64,000 nt of DNA from Thioclava marina (GTDB taxonomy: Bacteria > Pseudomonadota > Alphaproteobacteria > Rhodobacterales > Rhodobacteraceae), in NCBI RefSeq assembly GCF_002020135.1, contig NZ_MPZS01000001.1, positions 1,302,001 to 1,366,000 on the forward strand, read 5' to 3'. Made by a program: the position numbers and the translations under genes. Below the pieces are notes generated by a model that made no database searches, was not told the DNA's origin, and saw nothing but the letters and a program-made list of their open reading frames with translations. Positions 17,505 to 25,473 of the stretch are shown piece after piece (positions within the stretch are counted from its first letter, which is position 1; each line of letters begins with the position of its first letter).

Positions 17505-18275
17505 TCAGCCCAGCGTCACGTCAAGGAACATCATCAGGATCAACCCGAAGAGAAGCCCCGCGGTCGCCCGGTTCTGATGGCCGTTGCGATGGGTCTCGGG
17601 AAGGATTTCATGGCTGATGATATAGAGCATCGCGCCAGCGGCGAAGGTGAGCCCCCACGGCAGGAGCGCGCCCGAGACGGAGACCGCCGCCGCGCCCAAC
17701 AATGCGCCAACCGGTTCGACCGCGCCCGTCATCGCGGTGACGAAGAAGGCCTTGCGACGGGTATAGCCCTGCCCGATCAGTGCGACGGCGACGGCCAGCC
17801 CCTCGGGGATGTCTTGCAGCGAGATCCCGGTCATCACCGAGAAACCGTTATCGGTGCCCGCGCCGAAGGCGACGCCGATTGACAGGCCCTCTGGGAAATT
17901 GTGGATGGTGATCGCGATCACGAAGAGCCAGATCCGCGCCAGCTGCGCCGCATCGGCGCCTTCGCGGCCGGTGGTGAAATGCTCATGCGGGAGCGTCGCG
18001 TTGAGCCAGGCCACGAAACCTGCCCCGAGTGCGATCCCGGTCGCCGCGATTGCCGCCGCGACCCAAACCGAGCCGAACATCGTCTCGGCCACGTCGATCC
18101 CCGGAAGGATCAGCGAGAAATAGGAAGCCGAGAGCATCACGCCCGCGGCAAAGCCCAGCATCGTGTCGGCGGTACGTTGGCTCATTGAACGACCGAGCAG
18201 CGCAGGGATCGCCCCGGCGGCGGTCGCCCCGGCGGCCACCATGCCGCCCATCAGTCCAAGCCAGATCTCAGACAC
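17505..18275 (-). CDS. ZIP-family divalent metal transporter
   Basis: This 256-aa inner-membrane protein has about eight hydrophobic helices. The two metal-site helices are recognisable as TIHNFPEGLSIGVAFG and SLQDIPEGLAVAVAL, the H-N-x-P-E-G pattern of the ZIP (ZupT/GufA) family that imports Zn2+ and related metals. A His-containing loop (LPHEHFTTGREG) lies between helices 3 and 4. The start is the GTG at 18275, preceded by AGGAGAGAG; the open frame runs on upstream but through the divergent lldD-like gene. Substrate specificity is not visible. Regulation by zinc is plausible, but I see no Zur-type palindrome upstream. Confidence 0.88.
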   Translation of the reverse strand: MSEIWLGLMGGMVAAGATAAGAIPALLGRSMSQRTADTMLGFAAGVMLSASYFSLILPGIDVAETMFGSVWVAAAIAATGIALGAGFVAWLNATLPHEHFTTGREGADAAQLARIWLFVIAITIHNFPEGLSIGVAFGAGTDNGFSVMTGISLQDIPEGLAVAVALIGQGYTRRKAFFVTAMTGAVEPVGALLGAAAVSVSGALLPWGLTFAAGAMLYIISHEILPETHRNGHQNRATAGLLFGLILMMFLDVTLG

Positions 18276-18404
18276 GCATCTCTCTCCTGTTCTCCCAATG
18301 CGCAGATGGGAACGGATCACGCGTTTTTGCAATAGCGGCGAAGAAAGATTGCTCTTTTCCTGCATGATTGGTAAGGAAACCTGACCACAGATAGGGAGCA
18401 CCCC

Positions 18405-19568
18405 ATGCCCGTCATCACCTCCATCGCCGATCTGAAGCGCCTGCATAAACGCCGCACGCCGAAGATGTTCTACGATTACGCGGAAAGCGGCTCCTACACC
18501 GAGCAGACCTTCCGCGAGAACACCGAGGATTTCGCGCAGATCCGGCTCAACCAGCGCGTTGCGGTGGACATGACGGGGCGCTCGACGAAATCGACGATGC
18601 TGGGCCAGGAAGTCGCGATGCCGGTGGCGCTCGCGCCGGTCGGGCTGACCGGCATGCAGCGCGCCGATGGCGAGATCAAGGCGAACCGCGCGGCCGGAAA
18701 GTTCGGCGTGCCCTTCACCCTCTCGACGATGTCGATCTGCTCGATCGAGGATGTGGCGGAGAATTCCGACGCGCCCTTCTGGTTCCAGATCTATACGCTC
18801 ACCGATGACGATTATAACAAGAAAGTCCTCGCGCGCGCGAAGGCGGCGGGCTGTAGCGCGCTGGTGATCACCGTCGATCTGCAACTGCTCGGCCAGCGGC
18901 ACAAGGATCTCAAGAACGGCCTAACCGCCCCGCCGAAATTCACCCTGCCCGTGCTGATGGATCTCGCGACGAAATGGCGTTGGGGGATCGAGATGCTGCA
19001 AACCAAGCGGCGCTTCTTCGGCAATATCGTGGGCCATGTCGAGAGCGCGGCGGACCCTGCCTCGCTGTCGAGCTGGACCGCGGAGAAATTCGACCAGTCG
19101 CTGAACTGGGACCGCATCAAGCAATTGATGGACATGTGGGGCGGCAAGGTGATCCTCAAGGGCATCCTGACCCCTGAAGATGCCGAGATGGCTGCGGCCA
19201 CGGGCGCAGATGCGATCGTCGTGTCGAACCATGGCGGGCGCCAGCTCGACGGCGCGCTGAGCTCGATCCGGGTGCTGCCCTCGATCGTCTCGGCGGTCGG
19301 CGACAAGACCGAGGTCTGGCTCGATAGCGGCATCCGCTCGGGCCAGGACGTGCTCAAGGCGCTGGCGCTCGGCGCGAAGGGCGTGATGATCGGGCGGGCC
19401 TATGTGAACGGGCTTGGTGCGATGGGCGAGCAAGGCGTGACCAAGGCGCTTGAGGTGATCCAGAAGGAGCTCGACACCTCGATGGCACTTTGCGGAGAGC
19501 GCCGGATCGACGCGCTCGGCCGCCACAATGTGCTTTTGCCGAAGGACTTCCTCGACAATTACAGCTGA
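18405..19568 (+). CDS. lldD: FMN-dependent alpha-hydroxy-acid dehydrogenase (LldD-like)
   Basis: This 387-aa TIM-barrel flavoprotein belongs to the L-lactate dehydrogenase/glycolate oxidase family, which oxidises 2-hydroxy acids and passes electrons to quinone or oxygen. Visible family features are YDYAESGSYTEQTF, the FMN-binding PVALAPVGLTGM, FQIYTLTDDD, the catalytic His in VVSNHGGRQLD and the phosphate-binding KGVMIGRAYVNGLGAMGE. Length and motifs fit LldD best, but the exact hydroxy acid is not certain. It is divergent from the ZIP transporter and stands alone, with no lactate permease or LldR-type regulator beside it. Confidence 0.85.
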   Translation: MPVITSIADLKRLHKRRTPKMFYDYAESGSYTEQTFRENTEDFAQIRLNQRVAVDMTGRSTKSTMLGQEVAMPVALAPVGLTGMQRADGEIKANRAAGKFGVPFTLSTMSICSIEDVAENSDAPFWFQIYTLTDDDYNKKVLARAKAAGCSALVITVDLQLLGQRHKDLKNGLTAPPKFTLPVLMDLATKWRWGIEMLQTKRRFFGNIVGHVESAADPASLSSWTAEKFDQSLNWDRIKQLMDMWGGKVILKGILTPEDAEMAAATGADAIVVSNHGGRQLDGALSSIRVLPSIVSAVGDKTEVWLDSGIRSGQDVLKALALGAKGVMIGRAYVNGLGAMGEQGVTKALEVIQKELDTSMALCGERRIDALGRHNVLLPKDFLDNYS

Positions 19569-19606
19569 TCAGGGCGACCGAGTTCGCCCCACAACCCCGA
19601 ATCCCC

Positions 19607-19635
19607 TTGCCTTTCCGGGCGATCCGGTCTATCGG
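19607..19635 (+). promoter_or_regulatory. Possible promoter of rplY
   Basis: TTGCCT (19607-19612) and TATCGG (19630-19635) are 17 bases apart, 65 bases before the rplY start. The match to sigma-70 boxes is moderate. Confidence 0.35.
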
Positions 19636-19700
19636 CAGCCGTTCTTGGGCCCGACACCCTTGGAGGCGGCCCATCACTTTGACTTATTTGGAGACCAATC

Positions 19701-20327
19701 ATGGCCAAAGAGATCGAAACGATCGAAGCCGTGGCGCGTACGGGGACGGGCAAGGGGGCCGCTCGGCAAGCGCGTCGCGAGGGCTACGTGCCCGGCATCG
19801 TCTACGGCGACGGCAAAGACCCGCAGCCGATCAACCTCGACTATAACAAGCTGCTCACCCGCCTGCGCAAGGGCCGCTTCATGTCGACCCTGTTCAACCT
19901 GACCCTCGACGGCCAGGAAGACCAGCGCGTGATCTGCCGCGGCGTGCAGAAAGACGTGGTCAAGGACCTGCCGACCCATGTCGACTTCATGCGCACCCAC
20001 CGCAACTCGCGCATCTCGCTCTTCGTGCATGTCGAGTTCATCAACCACGAGAAAGCTCCGGGCCTCAAGCGCGGCGGCACCCTCGTCGTGGTGCGTCAGG
20101 AAGTCGAACTCAACGTTCTCGCCGGTGAAATCCCCGACCAGATCGTCGTCGACCTCGACGGCAAGCAGATCGGCGACACGATCCACATCTCGGACGTGAC
20201 CCTGCCGACCGGCGCGAAGCCCACGATCGACCGCGACTTCGTGATCGCCAACGTCGCCCCGCCGAAAGGCTTCGGTGGCGGCTCCTCGGACGAGGACGAA
20301 GGCGAAGAGGCCGCTGCCGAGGAATAA
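19701..20327 (+). CDS. rplY: 50S ribosomal protein L25 / general stress protein Ctc
   Basis: This 208-aa protein has an L25-type N-terminal domain that binds 5S rRNA ([27 protein letters not shown]) and a C-terminal TL5/Ctc beta domain ([19 protein letters not shown]). An acidic low-complexity tail ([12 protein letters not shown]) follows. The long Ctc form is usual outside gammaproteobacteria. In many genomes rplY is followed by pth, as here, but an AT-rich 116-aa gene sits between them. A strong terminator follows rplY at 20371-20398, so it is probably transcribed apart from pth. Confidence 0.96.
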   Translation: MAKEIETIEAVARTGTGKGAARQARREGYVPGIVYGDGKDPQPINLDYNKLLTRLRKGRFMSTLFNLTLDGQEDQRVICRGVQKDVVKDLPTHVDFMRTHRNSRISLFVHVEFINHEKAPGLKRGGTLVVVRQEVELNVLAGEIPDQIVVDLDGKQIGDTIHISDVTLPTGAKPTIDRDFVIANVAPPKGFGGGSSDEDEGEEAAAEE

Positions 20328-20370
20328 TTCCTCCGCCGAAAAATGCGCCATTTGGCCAAAAAAAATGCAA

Positions 20371-20398
20371 ACGGAGCCTGCGGGCTCCGTTTTTTTTC
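20371..20398 (+). terminator. Rho-independent terminator of rplY
   Basis: A perfect 8-bp stem ACGGAGCC / GGCTCCGT with loop TGCG (20371-20390) is followed by eight T. This is the clearest intrinsic terminator in the window. Confidence 0.95.
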
Positions 20399-20499
20399 GT
20401 TTTTTTCATTGCCGAAGGTCGATTCTCAACTACTTGTGAAATCAAGGCAGTCGCATAACGCGATATAAATTAAAAAAATACACCCGTGAGGCGAAAAAA

Positions 20500-20850
20500 A
20501 TGCAGACATACGGCGTGCAAATCTTAGCTGCCATGACAGCACTTACGATTTGCTACAGAGAACGTCGCAAGTTCGCGCAGGTTTTCCAAGAGGTCAAAGC
20601 GCGCCGCTCCGACCGCTCGATCATGCATCGACTGGCTCGGGACGTGAAGCGTCGCAAATTGCAAACCCCGTCATCTATCACAAACTCCCGCGGGACGCTC
20701 AAGAGAGAGTCGCTGGTGGATCGCCTCATGGAAGAGGTTGCGCGCCGCGAGAAGACCGACGAGGCGCATCGCAACTTCTCGGGCGTTTCGATCTCGCGCG
20801 TGGCAAGGGCGACAATCCGCTCCTACGGGCGTGACGACACCCTGCTCTGA
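20500..20850 (+). CDS. Basic hypothetical protein (116 aa)
   Basis: This 116-aa protein is unrecognised. It has a short hydrophobic stretch near the N-terminus (VQILAAMTALTICY) followed by a strongly basic region (RERRKFAQVF, RRSDRS, RDVKRRKLQ) and a Ser/Arg-rich end. The ATG is preceded by GTGAGGCG at fair spacing. The 100 bases before it are very AT-rich for this chromosome (ATATAAATTAAAAAAATA), and the gene itself is somewhat AT-richer, suggesting recent arrival or a distinct promoter type. It lies between rplY, whose terminator precedes it, and pth, 82 bp downstream. No function can be proposed. Confidence 0.55.
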   Translation: MQTYGVQILAAMTALTICYRERRKFAQVFQEVKARRSDRSIMHRLARDVKRRKLQTPSSITNSRGTLKRESLVDRLMEEVARREKTDEAHRNFSGVSISRVARATIRSYGRDDTLL

Positions 20851-20932
20851 CACCCCCCTTTCCGTTTGCGTCGCCATCCAATATCCCAAGGGTGAGGATG
20901 ACGCCGACGCGCAACGATGAGAAAGGTGGCGG

Positions 20933-21622
20933 ATGCAGCTCTGGGTAGGTCTCGGAAATCCGGGCGCGAAATATGCGGGAAACCGGCACAATATCGGTTT
21001 CATGGCACTCGACAGGATCGCCGCCGACCATGGCTTCGCACCATGGCGCGCGAAATTTCAGGGCCAGGTGAGCGAGGGGCGCTTTGGTTCGACCCGCGTG
21101 GTATTGCTCAAACCCGAAACCTTCATGAACCTCTCGGGTCAATCCGTTCGCGCAGCGGCGGATTTCTACAAATTCACCCCCGCCGACATCACCGTTTTTC
21201 ATGACGAGCTGGACCTCGCGCCGGGCAAATGCCGCCTCAAGCAAGGGGGCGGCCATGCTGGCCATAACGGGCTGCGCTCCATCCATCAGCATATCGGCCC
21301 CGACTATGCGCGGGTGCGGCTTGGGATCGGCCATCCCGGTCACAAGGATCGCGTGGCGGGCTACGTGCTCAATGACTTCCCGAAGGCGGAACAGGACATG
21401 CTCGACGATCTGTTGCGCGGCATTTCAGACGGAGCTCCGGCTCTGGCCGCGGGAGAGAGCTCGAAATTCCTCAACGCGGTGAGCCTGCGCGTCGCGCCTC
21501 CGCGCTCCTCGACCGGGACGAAGCCCCCCGAGAAAACCGACACGCCCACTCCGAAAAAGAAAGAGGCCGCGGAAAACACCCGCAGCCCCTTCGACAAGCT
21601 CAAGGATCATTTCCGGAAATAA
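20933..21622 (+). CDS. pth: Peptidyl-tRNA hydrolase
   Basis: This 229-aa cytosolic enzyme releases tRNA from peptidyl-tRNA that has dropped off ribosomes. The Pth signature is complete: LWVGLGNPGAKYAGNRHNIGFMALD (catalytic His in NRHN), the substrate loop KPETFMNLSGQSV, the catalytic Asp in FHDELDLAPGKCRLKQGGGHAGHNGLRS and GIGHPG. The protein has a roughly 45-residue Pro/Thr/Lys-rich C-terminal extension (TKPPEKTDTPTPKKKEAAE), longer than in E. coli Pth. The 3' end is followed by copy 2 of the dispersed repeat. Confidence 0.96.
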   Translation: MQLWVGLGNPGAKYAGNRHNIGFMALDRIAADHGFAPWRAKFQGQVSEGRFGSTRVVLLKPETFMNLSGQSVRAAADFYKFTPADITVFHDELDLAPGKCRLKQGGGHAGHNGLRSIHQHIGPDYARVRLGIGHPGHKDRVAGYVLNDFPKAEQDMLDDLLRGISDGAPALAAGESSKFLNAVSLRVAPPRSSTGTKPPEKTDTPTPKKKEAAENTRSPFDKLKDHFRK

Positions 21623-21632
21623 CCCTGGCCCC

Positions 21633-21695
21633 TTCCTCTTGGCCCAAATATCCCGGGGTGAGGCGCGACAGCGCCGAGGGGCAGCGCCCCTCGAC
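21633..21695 (-). repeat. Dispersed 3'-UTR element, copy 2 (pth-glyoxalase)
   Basis: In the pth mRNA sense it reads CTTGGCCCAAATATCCCGGGG, split here into CTTGGCCC and AAATATCCCGGGG, then two hairpins built on GGCGC-GACA-GCGCC and GGGGC-A-GCGCCCC. Its reverse complement aligns over its length with copy 3 (62036-62098). AAATATC begins 23 bases after the pth stop codon. Confidence 0.75.
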
Positions 21696-21703
21696 CCCGC
21701 ATC

Positions 21704-22138
21704 TCACCAGTGACCGGTGTTCTCCATGCTCGCCCAAGGCTCCTGCGCGGGCAGCGCATCGCCCATCTGCAACAGCTCCACCGAGATATTGTCAGGCGAG
21801 CGCACGAAGGCCATGTGCCCGTCGCGCGGCGGCCGGTTGATCGTCACCCCGTTGTCCATCAGGTGCTGGCACATTTCGTAGATATTCTCGACCCGGTAGG
21901 CGAGATGCCCGAAATGGCGGCTGTCCGAGGGCAGGCCGGTATCGCCATCCCAGTTCCAGGTCAGTTCCAGATCGGCGCGCCCATCCTCCTGACCCGGCGG
22001 GCAGAGATAGACCAGCGTGAAGCGGCCCTGCTCGCTCTCGTAGCGCTTGCGCTCCTTCAACCCGAGCAACTGGTAGAAAGCGATGGATTTCTCGAGATCG
22101 AGCACGCGCACCATCGTGTGCAGATATTCGATTTTCAT
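21704..22138 (-). CDS. gloA: Lactoylglutathione lyase (glyoxalase I)
   Basis: This 144-aa vicinal-oxygen-chelate protein converts the hemithioacetal of methylglyoxal and glutathione to S-lactoylglutathione. It begins [29 protein letters not shown], the metal-binding His8 region, with [13 protein letters not shown] and a [11 protein letters not shown] segment carrying the second-half ligands; the last Glu lies in ISVELLQ. The ATG at 22138 follows AGGAGATACGG at good spacing, and the longer frame upstream is not conserved. It is convergent with pth. Confidence 0.9.
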   Translation of the reverse strand: MKIEYLHTMVRVLDLEKSIAFYQLLGLKERKRYESEQGRFTLVYLCPPGQEDGRADLELTWNWDGDTGLPSDSRHFGHLAYRVENIYEMCQHLMDNGVTINRPPRDGHMAFVRSPDNISVELLQMGDALPAQEPWASMENTGHW

Positions 22139-22211
22139 CGGTCCGTATCTCCTCATGTCTTGGCGTCTCCCCGAGGATAGCTCACCTCCGCGCCCCGGCA
22201 AGAAGAACGAT

Positions 22212-22220
22212 TTATCCACA
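22212..22220 (+). promoter_or_regulatory. Perfect DnaA box upstream of thyX
   Basis: TTATCCACA matches the DnaA consensus in all nine positions, between divergent gloA and thyX and 71 bases before the thyX start. TATAGT at 22255-22260 could be the thyX -10. Confidence 0.6.
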
Positions 22221-22290
22221 GGATATGGCGGTTCCTAGAGCGCAACATCGCAGATATAGTAAATCCGATTCGAGAGCTGCGGAGGATGAA

Positions 22291-23205
22291 ATGGCGCTTA
22301 CCCCGGAACAGAAAGCCGAGATCGAGGCGCAGCGCGCCGAGACGCAAATGACCGCGCGCGCGGTCTCGCCGGGGATGGAGAAGCGCCTCTATACCGCCCA
22401 TGAGGTGCTCGATCACGGGCTCGTCCGGGTCATCGACTATATGGGCGACGATGCCGCGATCTGTCAGGCCGCGCGGGTCTCCTATGGACGCGGCACCAAG
22501 GCGGTGAGCAACGATACCGGGTTGATCCGCTACCTGATGCGGCACTGGCACTCGACCCCCTTCGAGATGTGCGAGGTCAAATTTCACGTCAAGCTGCCGG
22601 TCTTCGTCGCCCGGCAATGGATCCGCCACCGCACCGCGAACGTGAACGAATATTCCGCGCGCTACTCGATCCTCGACCGCGAATTCTACATCCCCGCCCC
22701 CGACCAGCTCGCCGCGCAATCGACGGTGAACAACCAGGGCCGCGGCGCGGTGCTGGAAGGCGCCGAGGCCGCCCGCGTGCTCGACATCCTGCGCGAGGAC
22801 GCGATGCGCGCCTATGACCATTACGAGGACATGCTGACCCCCGACGAGGACGCCGGCAAACAGGGCCTCGCACGGGAACTCGCGCGGATGAACCTGCCCG
22901 CGAATGTCTACACGCAGTGGTATTGGAAGATCGACCTGCACAACCTCTTCCACTTCCTGCGCCTGCGCGCCGACCACCACGCGCAATACGAGATCCGGGT
23001 CTATGCCGAGGTGATGTGCGACATCGTCAAGGACTGGGTGCCTGCGGCCTATTCGGCCTTCGAGGATTATCGTCTGGGCGGGGTGAACCTGTCGGGCAAA
23101 TCGGTGGAGCTGCTGAAACGGCGTTTGGCCGGTGAGGTCGTCACGCAGGAAAACTCCGGCATGAGCAAGGGTGAATGGCGGGAGTTCGAGGAGGTTTGGG
23201 GGTAA
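22291..23205 (+). CDS. thyX: Flavin-dependent thymidylate synthase ThyX
   Basis: This 304-aa protein makes dTMP from dUMP using FAD, NADPH and methylene-tetrahydrofolate. The ThyX signature RHR-x4-NEYSARYS starts at residue 112. Further motifs are [19 protein letters not shown], the [11 protein letters not shown] substrate helix and a C-terminal part typical of the long alphaproteobacterial form. The ATG at 22291 follows GGAGGATGAA; the frame extends upstream to 22225 but that part is not conserved. The gene stands alone, and a single perfect DnaA box lies in its upstream region. Confidence 0.95.
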   Translation: MALTPEQKAEIEAQRAETQMTARAVSPGMEKRLYTAHEVLDHGLVRVIDYMGDDAAICQAARVSYGRGTKAVSNDTGLIRYLMRHWHSTPFEMCEVKFHVKLPVFVARQWIRHRTANVNEYSARYSILDREFYIPAPDQLAAQSTVNNQGRGAVLEGAEAARVLDILREDAMRAYDHYEDMLTPDEDAGKQGLARELARMNLPANVYTQWYWKIDLHNLFHFLRLRADHHAQYEIRVYAEVMCDIVKDWVPAAYSAFEDYRLGGVNLSGKSVELLKRRLAGEVVTQENSGMSKGEWREFEEVWG

Positions 23206-23301
23206 TACCACTCGCCCATAGGGAGCATTCTCAAGAGGAGCGGCGTAACGTCGCGGCCTCGAAATATGGCGACGCCCCCTATTTAACCTTTTAGGCCGTC
23301 G

Positions 23302-23315
23302 CGGGTATATACCCG
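23302..23315. repeat. 14-bp perfect palindrome touching the start of the sugar transferase gene
   Basis: CGGGTATATACCCG is self-complementary over 14 bases and ends two bases before the ATG at 23318, exactly where a Shine-Dalgarno sequence would be expected; none is present. It could be an operator or a hairpin limiting translation. Confidence 0.55.
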
Positions 23316-23317
23316 TC

Positions 23318-24130
23318 ATGGTTGTATTCTCTTTCTGGCATCAAGGAATAACTCACGCCCCCGGGATGATCCAACGGCTTCAGTGGATCTGGCAAAAAAC
23401 CCACGGGACGGATGAGGTCAAGCTTATCGCTGCCCCCGAATCCGACGATTTGATCGCGGACGAGGGGATTGATCCGGCACGTCTATCGATGCAGATCCGA
23501 TCCGATATCCTTCGCCTTCTCCTTCTGGCAAAGCATGGCGGCGTTTGGGTTGATGCGACTCTGCTCCCGTCGACGCATCTGAACACTTGGCTCCCGGGCG
23601 CCCTGGGAGCCTCAGGATTTTTTGCATTTTACAACGAACATCGAGACCGGGCTATTTCGAGCTGGTTTCTTGCCGCGCAGCAGGGTGATCCGCTCATCGC
23701 CCGTTGGCGCGACGCTTTCGTTGAATACTTCAGGACGCCTCGCCAACTGAACAAAACGGCTCCGCTTTGGACACGCGCGGCGCAAGAACTGCGGCGCGCG
23801 ATCAATCCAGCCTCATTTGCAGACCCAAGCGTCGCGGGGCGCTCTTCTTATTATCCCTATTTCATCTTGCACTATCACTTCGACAAACTCGTGAGGACGG
23901 ACCCGGTCTGTGCAGCGATCTGGCAGCAGACGACCAAGCTTTCAGGTTCAGATGCGGGGCGGCTGAAAAGCGCGTGCGTGGCGGCAAATGGCGATCTCGA
24001 TGACGAGACAATGGCGTCTCTTTTTCAGGCATCACCGGTCCACAAGCTGAATTGGCGCAAGCCTGAAAAATTCGAAAAACTCTTGAACTTCGTGGAAGCG
24101 GGCCTGTCTAACCGACCGGAAACGCCTTGA
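23318..24130 (+). CDS. Capsular-polysaccharide-type glycosyltransferase
   Basis: This 270-aa soluble protein resembles the Caps_synth/DXD-type sugar transferases. It has the start MVVFSFWHQGITHAPGM, R-S-D-ILRLLLLAKHGGVWVDATLL at residues 61-83 (the S-D-x-x-R...GG-x-W-x-D signature that binds nucleotide sugar and metal) and FYNEHRDRAISSWFLAA. The gene is AT-richer than its surroundings and has no glycan-biosynthesis neighbours, both of which suggest horizontal acquisition. No ribosome site precedes the ATG; a 14-bp palindrome takes its place. Donor and acceptor sugars are unknown. Confidence 0.75.
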   Translation: MVVFSFWHQGITHAPGMIQRLQWIWQKTHGTDEVKLIAAPESDDLIADEGIDPARLSMQIRSDILRLLLLAKHGGVWVDATLLPSTHLNTWLPGALGASGFFAFYNEHRDRAISSWFLAAQQGDPLIARWRDAFVEYFRTPRQLNKTAPLWTRAAQELRRAINPASFADPSVAGRSSYYPYFILHYHFDKLVRTDPVCAAIWQQTTKLSGSDAGRLKSACVAANGDLDDETMASLFQASPVHKLNWRKPEKFEKLLNFVEAGLSNRPETP

Positions 24131-24149
24131 ACCTTAGGGGAAGTCTGCC

Positions 24150-24563
24150 ATGACCATCCGCTTCCACGCCCCCCAAGCCCGCGACTACCCGACCGCTCTG
24201 CGCGAGCTGCGCCACGGATGCAAGACAACGCATTGGATCTGGTGGATCTTCCCGCAACTGGCCGCGCTCGGGCGCAGCCCCCGCGCCAAGGAATACGGAA
24301 TCGCGGATCTCGGTGAGGCGCGGGACTATCTCGCCGACCCGGTGCTACGGGCGCGGTTGGTGGAGGCGTCGGAGGCGGTGCTGACCTACGCGAACACGCC
24401 GATCGAGGAGATCATGGGACCGGTCGATGCGCTGAAGCTGCGCTCCTGCGCGACGTTGTTCGAGGCCGCCTCAAATGGAAAGGAGCCGGTGTTCACCCGG
24501 CTCCTTGAAACGTTCTATGAGGGCGAGCGTTGCCCGTTGACGCTGGACGCCTTAGCCCGGTGA
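24150..24563 (+). CDS. DUF1810 family protein
   Basis: This 137-aa soluble protein has the family's hallmark segments: an early ALRELRHGCKTTHWIWWIFPQ, then LGRSPRAKEYGIADLGEARDYLADPVLRARL and the C-terminal LFEAASNGKEPVFTRLLE. The family is widespread and uncharacterised, though structures show an all-alpha fold. The ATG lies 19 bases after the preceding sugar transferase. Its 3' end overlaps the 3' end of the convergent permease gene by 12 bases, so no terminator fits between them. Confidence 0.88.
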   Translation: MTIRFHAPQARDYPTALRELRHGCKTTHWIWWIFPQLAALGRSPRAKEYGIADLGEARDYLADPVLRARLVEASEAVLTYANTPIEEIMGPVDALKLRSCATLFEAASNGKEPVFTRLLETFYEGERCPLTLDALAR

Positions 24564-25463
24564 CATGCCGCGCAGGCGCTCGGAGCGGCGGCGCAGGAGT
24601 TCCACCGTGGTCAGAAGCGCGATCGACACGAAGACGAGGATCGTGGCGACTGCGAGGATCGCGGGGCTGATCTGCTCGCGGATACCGTTCCACATCTGGC
24701 GCGGGATCGTCTGCTGGTCGTAGCCGGCCACGAAGAGCACCACCACCACCTCGTCGAACGAGGTCACGAAGGCAAACAGCGCACCCGAGACCACGCCCGG
24801 CAGGATGAGCGGCATCACGATCTTGAAGAAGGTCGTGCGCGGATCGGCCCCGAGGTTCGCGGCCGCGCGGCTCAGCGAATGGTCAAAGCCTACCAGCGTC
24901 GCCGTCACCGTGATGATGACGAAGGGAATGCCCAAGGTCGCGTGGGCCATGATGATGCCCGGATAGGAATGCGCCAGCCCGGTCTTGGAGTAGAAGAAGA
25001 ACAGCCCCGTCGCGGTGATGATGATCGGCACGATCATCGGCGAGATCAGGACCGCCATCACGGCGCGGCGGAACGGCATCTCGGGACGCGACAGGCCAAG
25101 GGCGGCCAGCGTGCCCAGCACGGTCGCGAGGATCGTCGAGAAGAAACCGATGATGATCGAGTTCTTCGCCACGTCGATCCAGGTGGCGTGCTGCCAGACA
25201 TCCATCCACCACGACCAGCCGCGCTCGGCCTGAGGCTCCTGCATCCCGAAGGTCAGGAGCATGTCGTACCAGCGCATCGAATAGCCGGTCGGATCGAAGC
25301 TGAGCATCTTCTCGGTGAAGGTGAAATAGGGCTCGGCGTTGAACGAGAGCGGAATGATCACGATGATCGGGGCGATCAGGAAGAAGAAAATCAGGCCACA
25401 GATCACCAGATAGGTGTAGTGCCAGGTTCTCTCGAGCGGGCTTGCATATGCGGGAACGGCCAT
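24552..25463 (-). CDS. Polyamine-type ABC transporter permease (PotC/PotI-like)
   Basis: This 303-aa inner-membrane protein has six predicted helices. The EAA loop near the C-terminus (RAAANLGADPRTTFFKIVMPLILPGVVSGALFAF, partly shown) contacts the ATPase. It is the second permease of the spermidine/putrescine-type importer encoded by the five-gene minus-strand cluster 29623 to 24552. It follows the PotH-like permease by 10 bp. It ends 12 bases inside the convergent DUF1810 gene. Confidence 0.9.
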   Translation of the reverse strand: MAVPAYASPLERTWHYTYLVICGLIFFFLIAPIIVIIPLSFNAEPYFTFTEKMLSFDPTGYSMRWYDMLLTFGMQEPQAERGWSWWMDVWQHATWIDVAKNSIIIGFFSTILATVLGTLAALGLSRPEMPFRRAVMAVLISPMIVPIIITATGLFFFYSKTGLAHSYPGIIMAHATLGIPFVIITVTATLVGFDHSLSRAAANLGADPRTTFFKIVMPLILPGVVSGALFAFVTSFDEVVVVLFVAGYDQQTIPRQMWNGIREQISPAILAVATILVFVSIALLTTVELLRRRSERLRGMSPG

Positions 25464-25473
25464 GTGTTTCTCC

